A stretch of 10,117 nt of DNA from Clostridia bacterium (GTDB lineage Bacteria; Bacillota; Clostridia; Oscillospirales; Acutalibacteraceae), in contig CAAGRQ010000116.1 in the NCBI GenBank assembly GCA_900772705.1, positions 1-10,117 on the forward strand, read 5' to 3'. The notes below the pieces were generated by a model. It did no database searches and had not been told where the DNA came from. It was given only the letters and a program-made list of their open reading frames with translations. Below are positions 6,942-10,117 of the stretch, piece after piece (position 1 is the stretch's first letter; each line of letters begins with the position of its first letter). The position numbers and the translations under genes were made by a program.

Positions 6942-8130
6942 TTGCCTTACCTCCCAAATTATTATAGTCCTCAAAAAATGCTGGATACGATTTATTAATG
7001 CTGTCGGCGTCATCTATCACACTTTCGCCGTTTGCTCCTGTTGCGGCAACGGTCATCGCCATTACAATTCTATGATCGTTATATCCCTTTAATTCTGCAC
7101 CGATAAGATTACTGTGCTTTATAATCATTCCATCAGGCATCGCAGTAATGTCTGCGCCCAATTTTTTCAGATTATATGTTACGCTCTCTATTCTGTCCGA
7201 CTCCTTGAGTCTGAGTCTCTCGGCACCCTTAATCACGGTTGTACCCTCGGCATATGCGCCTGCAACAGCAAGAGCGGGCACCATATCGGGTATGTCGGTT
7301 GCATCTGTTTCAATCCCGTGAAGTTTACTTTTATAAACGGTAAATTCATTTTCTCCACGCTCAACTTTTGCACCGAATTGTTCTATAATATCAACAATTT
7401 TCTTGTCTCCCTGAGTTGAGTCAAAGTCAACACCGGTTATTCTTACCCTGCCGAAAAGAGCGCCCGCAACAGCAAAAAAAGCCGCCTGCGACCAGTCTCC
7501 CTCAACATTGTAATTCCTTGCGATATATTTTTGAGAGCCTTTAATATAATAACCGTTTTCGGTTTTTGTTACTTCTACGCCGTAATCGGACATAATCTTA
7601 ACCGTCATGTCAACATACGGTTTTGACTGAAGCGGAGTAGTTAAAACAATCTCGCTGTCACCGTCCAAAATCGGCAGTGCAAGAAGAAGCCCCGTAATAT
7701 ATTGAGACGAAATATCGCCCGCAATTTCAAAACGGCCGCTTTTGAGCTGTCCCTTAATTGTAAGCGGCAAGGTGCCGTCGGTAACACATTTAACATTATG
7801 CTCGGGCAAGAGTCTTAAATACTCGCCTATGGGTCTTTCGGGAAGTTTTCCCTCGCCGATAAAAGTAACGCTTTTCCCCAGAGCGGCGGCTGTCGGAATC
7901 ATAAAACGAAGCGTTGAGCCCGATTCTATGCAATTAATTACACCGTCATTGTTTTTCAGTGCGTCCAGAGCGGAGAGAGTGGCCTGCATATCCTTTGACT
8001 CAATCAAAGGCGACACTGTTCCCGCCCCTGAAAGAAAAGAGCAAATTAAGGCTCTGTGAGCCGCAGATTTTGACGGCGGAAGATTAACCGTTCCGTCTAA
8101 TATTGAGTTTTCGATTTTTACTTTACTCAT
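6919..8130 (-). CDS. aroA: 3-phosphoshikimate 1-carboxyvinyltransferase (EPSP synthase)
   Basis: Transfers the enolpyruvyl group of PEP to shikimate-3-phosphate, giving EPSP (sixth shikimate step, cytoplasm). It has 403 residues, slightly short of the 427 of E. coli. Visible motifs are PPSKSAAHRA (18-27, Lys21 and Arg26), ESGSTLRF (69-76) in place of GNAGTAMRP, GDISSQYITGLLLALP, GDWSQAAF, IPDMVPALA, LRLKESDR (306-313) and NDHR (351-354). The Gly equivalent to E. coli Gly96 is kept (Gly71). The residue after the conserved Arg is Phe rather than Pro. The ATG at 8130 shares its A with the aroB stop (TAATG); only a weak GGA lies upstream, so it is probably coupled to aroB. The last 23 bases overlap aroC and carry the aroC ribosome site just upstream. 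Confidence 0.96.
   Translation of the reverse strand: MSKVKIENSILDGTVNLPPSKSAAHRALICSFLSGAGTVSPLIESKDMQATLSALDALKNNDGVINCIESGSTLRFMIPTAAALGKSVTFIGEGKLPERPIGEYLRLLPEHNVKCVTDGTLPLTIKGQLKSGRFEIAGDISSQYITGLLLALPILDGDSEIVLTTPLQSKPYVDMTVKIMSDYGVEVTKTENGYYIKGSQKYIARNYNVEGDWSQAAFFAVAGALFGRVRITGVDFDSTQGDKKIVDIIEQFGAKVERGENEFTVYKSKLHGIETDATDIPDMVPALAVAGAYAEGTTVIKGAERLRLKESDRIESVTYNLKKLGADITAMPDGMIIKHSNLIGAELKGYNDHRIVMAMTVAATGANGESVIDDADSINKSYPAFFEDYNNLGGKANVIGNRR
6949..6955 (-). promoter_or_regulatory. Strong ribosome binding site for aroC, inside aroA
   Basis: GGGAGGT on the minus strand lies seven bases before the ATG at 6941, within the final codons of aroA. It decides the aroC start against the in-frame ATG at 7013. 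Confidence 0.85.
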
Positions 8131-9182
8131 TATTCCAAGCCGAAAAACTTCGGTATATCCCCATAACTGATTTCATTAATAAACGCATCGCCGATTGAGT
8201 GAAGTAAAATAAATTTTATAGAACTTCCTGTGCGTTTTTTGTCGGCGTTCATTGCCGAAATTATATCGCCGAGGCTGTTGTTATCCTCTGTTTTAAGCGA
8301 AAACTTTTTCAAAACAGTAACAATTCTCTCGGCAGTGCCGACGGGAGTTATGCCGTTTTGCTCGCCCGCCTTTGCCATAATCACCATACCGATACCCACA
8401 GCCTCTCCGTGCGACACCGTGGTGAAATTATGGAGTTTTTCTATTGCGTGACCCGGTGTGTGTCCGAAATTAAGAAGCGCTCTTTCGCCGTGCTCCTTTT
8501 CGTCACGCTCAACAACGCCCGCCTTTATGCAGACGCATCGGTAAACTATCTCATCAATGATTTCTCTTGAATCGTTATTTTCTATCAGTTCAAACAAACT
8601 CTCACTTTTAATACAGCCGGTCTTTATCGCCTCTGCCATTCCGTCGGAATAAAAATGAGGAGTGAGCGTAGTAAGCGTGTCTGTGTCAATCAAAACCAAA
8701 ACAGGCTGGTGGAACGCTCCGCAAAGATTCTTTCCCTGCGGCAAATCGACGGCTGTTTTTCCGCCGACAGACGAATCTACCTGAGCAAGCAACGAAGTCG
8801 GAATCTGTACAAAATCAATACCCCTGAGATAAATCGCAGAAGCGAACCCTGCCATATCGCCGCAGACTCCGCCGCCGAGAGCAACAACCAAATCGCTCCT
8901 GGTAAATTCATTTTCTGCCATAAACTCAACCATAGAAATTACGGTTGCGGCAGTTTTTGACTCCTCACCTGCCGTGTATATGTAATCATATACCTCATAA
9001 CCGCCGCCCAAAAGGCTGTTCTTAACGGTCTCGCCGTAAAGCGGAAAGACATTGGTGTCACTTATAAGGCATATTTTTTTTGCTTTAGTAACATTTTTTA
9101 TATAATCGACAGTGTGATTAATAATTCCCTTTTCAATAAGAATATCATACCCCTTGCCGACATTCACAGTTAATTTTTTCAT
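8130..9182 (-). CDS. aroB: 3-dehydroquinate synthase
   Basis: Cyclises DAHP to 3-dehydroquinate, the second shikimate step, using NAD+ and a divalent metal (Zn or Co). The 350-residue length is typical. The Rossmann half contains LISDTN, GEESKT (72-77) and GGGVCGDMAGFAS (103-115), followed by YLRGIDFVQIPTSLLAQVD and SSVGGKTAVD. Metal ligands expected from the family are Glu184 (in DGMAEAIKTG), His241 (in NFGHTPGHAIE) and His258 (in HGEAVGIGM). All catalytic positions I can check are present. The ATG at 9182 overlaps the tyrA stop by one base (TGATG), with AAGGAAG further upstream inside tyrA. It overlaps aroA by one base at its other end, so tyrA, aroB and aroA form a translationally coupled chain. 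Confidence 0.97.
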   Translation of the reverse strand: MKKLTVNVGKGYDILIEKGIINHTVDYIKNVTKAKKICLISDTNVFPLYGETVKNSLLGGGYEVYDYIYTAGEESKTAATVISMVEFMAENEFTRSDLVVALGGGVCGDMAGFASAIYLRGIDFVQIPTSLLAQVDSSVGGKTAVDLPQGKNLCGAFHQPVLVLIDTDTLTTLTPHFYSDGMAEAIKTGCIKSESLFELIENNDSREIIDEIVYRCVCIKAGVVERDEKEHGERALLNFGHTPGHAIEKLHNFTTVSHGEAVGIGMVIMAKAGEQNGITPVGTAERIVTVLKKFSLKTEDNNSLGDIISAMNADKKRTGSSIKFILLHSIGDAFINEISYGDIPKFFGLE

Positions 9183-10009
9183 CAGCCGATTTCTTCCTTA
9201 ATGCTGTTAGCCTTATTCATCAAATCGCAAAGAGCCTGTCTGTCCTCGTTTATGATGTTGTACTTAAACTTCATCAGATTAGAAACCAAATCGTCCACCT
9301 CTCTGACCAGTGCGTCCTTATTATCTATAAAAAGGTCCGACCACATTTCGGCGTTTATCCTCGCCACTCGTGATACATCACGGTACGAACCTGCCGAATA
9401 ACCCGGGTGCATGGGCGCAAGCGGAGAGAGTACATATGAGCAAGCGAGCACGTGAGCAATCTGTGAGGTAAATGCTATCATTTCATCGTGGTGCTCGGGC
9501 GTTGTTACAACCGTTCTTGCAAACTTCATATCCTGTGCCAAGCCGACCAATGCGTCAACCTTATTTCTAGGAGTATTCTCATACGGAGTAACGATAAAAC
9601 TTGCGTTGGCAAAAAGTGTATCCATACTGTTATCATAGCCGCCGACCTCACGGCCTGCCATAGGATGAGCGCCGATATAGTAGAAATTGAGTTTTTCGTT
9701 CTCAAGTTCTTTGAAAATTTTTGTTTTAATACCGCAGGAGTCGGTAACGATGCTGTCCTTTTTGAATGAGTTTTTGTGCTCCAAAATAAAAGGCACAATC
9801 GCATCGGGATAGAAATTAACAAATGTAATATCCGCATCGCTCATAAGTTCGTCAATATCTCCCGTTTGGTCGATAACGCCGTCCCTGAGCGCTTTCTCGG
9901 TAACCGACGGAGTTCTGTTCCATCCCAAAACAGTATGTGTTGTGTTTTTCTTTAAGGTCTTTGCCAGACTGGCGCCGATAAGACCTAAGCCGCAAATTAA
10001 TACTTTCAT
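9182..10009 (-). CDS. tyrA: Prephenate dehydrogenase, short form without ACT domain
   Basis: Oxidatively decarboxylates prephenate to 4-hydroxyphenylpyruvate with NAD(P)+, the tyrosine branch. The N-terminal Rossmann fold opens with GLGLIGAS (7-14), followed by TDSCGIK (89-95), the family form of TDVGSVK. The catalytic His is His115 in GAHPMAG. The helical C-terminal domain shows HHDEMIAFTSQIAHVLA and ends at residue 275 with no room for the ACT domain found in longer Firmicute TyrA proteins, and there is no fused chorismate mutase. An arogenate-using enzyme cannot be excluded from sequence alone. The ATG at 10009 has GGAG six bases upstream. This is the first gene of the operon, with the promoter about 40 bases upstream. 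Confidence 0.94.
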   Translation of the reverse strand: MKVLICGLGLIGASLAKTLKKNTTHTVLGWNRTPSVTEKALRDGVIDQTGDIDELMSDADITFVNFYPDAIVPFILEHKNSFKKDSIVTDSCGIKTKIFKELENEKLNFYYIGAHPMAGREVGGYDNSMDTLFANASFIVTPYENTPRNKVDALVGLAQDMKFARTVVTTPEHHDEMIAFTSQIAHVLACSYVLSPLAPMHPGYSAGSYRDVSRVARINAEMWSDLFIDNKDALVREVDDLVSNLMKFKYNIINEDRQALCDLMNKANSIKEEIG

Positions 10010-10015
10010 CTTATT

Positions 10016-10019
10016 CTCC
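10016..10019 (-). promoter_or_regulatory. Ribosome binding site of tyrA
   Basis: GGAG six bases before the ATG at 10009, in the short leader of the operon. It supports this start, since no other in-frame start fits the GxGxxG N-terminus better. Confidence 0.75.
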
Positions 10020-10048
10020 GATATGTTTTCATAGAAATATACATTTTA

Positions 10049-10077
10049 ATAATATATTAATAATTTTAGAATGTCAA
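10049..10077 (-). promoter_or_regulatory. Sigma-A type promoter of the tyrA-aroB-aroA-aroC-pheA operon
   Basis: On the minus strand a perfect -35 TTGACA (10077-10072) is followed by exactly 17 bases and a -10 TATTAT (10054-10049, five of six matches to TATAAT), in a very A+T-rich stretch. Transcription would start near 10042, leaving a leader of roughly 33 bases before tyrA. No clear operator repeat is seen around it. The remaining bases to the window end (10078-10117) hold no recognised feature. Confidence 0.8.
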
Positions 10078-10117
10078 ATTTTACGGCATAATGTAATAAT
10101 CTTTTAACATTATTTAC

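Noticed and set aside
6942..7013. Upstream ATG start for aroC (24 extra residues)
   Set aside because: The extension does not resemble chorismate synthase, whereas the ATG at 6941 has GGGAGGT and yields the family N-terminus.
10010..10117. Possible T-box, riboswitch or small leader peptide before tyrA
   Set aside because: The predicted leader is only about 33 bases, with no specifier-loop or terminator/antiterminator pairing and no short ORF rich in Phe or Tyr.
1..10117. tRNA/rRNA genes, insertion sequences, CRISPR arrays, phage or defence genes
   Set aside because: None seen. Genes are packed end to end with housekeeping functions, and no direct repeats, transposase motifs or cloverleaf-like segments were noticed.

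Overview
The window looks like a chromosomal segment of a low-to-moderate GC, Gram-positive, gut-type Clostridium relative (class Clostridia, perhaps Oscillospirales/Ruminococcaceae). This is inferred from the clostridial style of GalK, AroC and AroA motifs, strong GGAGG-like ribosome binding sites and a textbook sigma-A promoter. The exact taxon cannot be read from the sequence. There are no RNA genes, mobile elements, CRISPR arrays or long non-coding stretches.

Layout. Positions 3-1577 (+) hold the 3' part of a 4-alpha-glucanotransferase (MalQ) gene whose reading frame is open to the left edge. It ends at a strong hairpin (about 1589-1630) that serves as a shared terminator for the convergent operon. 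Everything else (1641-10009) is on the minus strand and reads, from its promoter at 10049-10077, as one tightly packed eight-gene operon: tyrA - aroB - aroA - aroC - pheA - VTT-domain membrane protein - galK - diacylglycerol-kinase-family lipid kinase. Neighbouring genes overlap or lie within about 26 bases of each other.

Function. AroB, AroA and AroC are three of the seven shikimate-pathway enzymes. They make 3-dehydroquinate, EPSP and chorismate. The fused chorismate mutase/prephenate dehydratase PheA turns chorismate into prephenate and then phenylpyruvate (to Phe). TyrA turns prephenate into 4-hydroxyphenylpyruvate (to Tyr). DAHP synthase, AroD, AroE and shikimate kinase are not in the window. 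The last three genes (VTT membrane protein, galactokinase, lipid kinase) have no obvious link to aromatic synthesis and appear to be co-transcribed passengers.

Main oddity. The glucanotransferase reading frame lacks the conserved MalQ N-terminal barrel segment. In its place it carries, in frame, a stretch resembling the C-terminal end of GH39-type (beta-xylosidase-like) proteins. This is either a genuine gene fusion or rearrangement, or an assembly chimera near the contig edge. No clearly new biological system is visible. The rest is ordinary primary metabolism in an uncommon gene combination.
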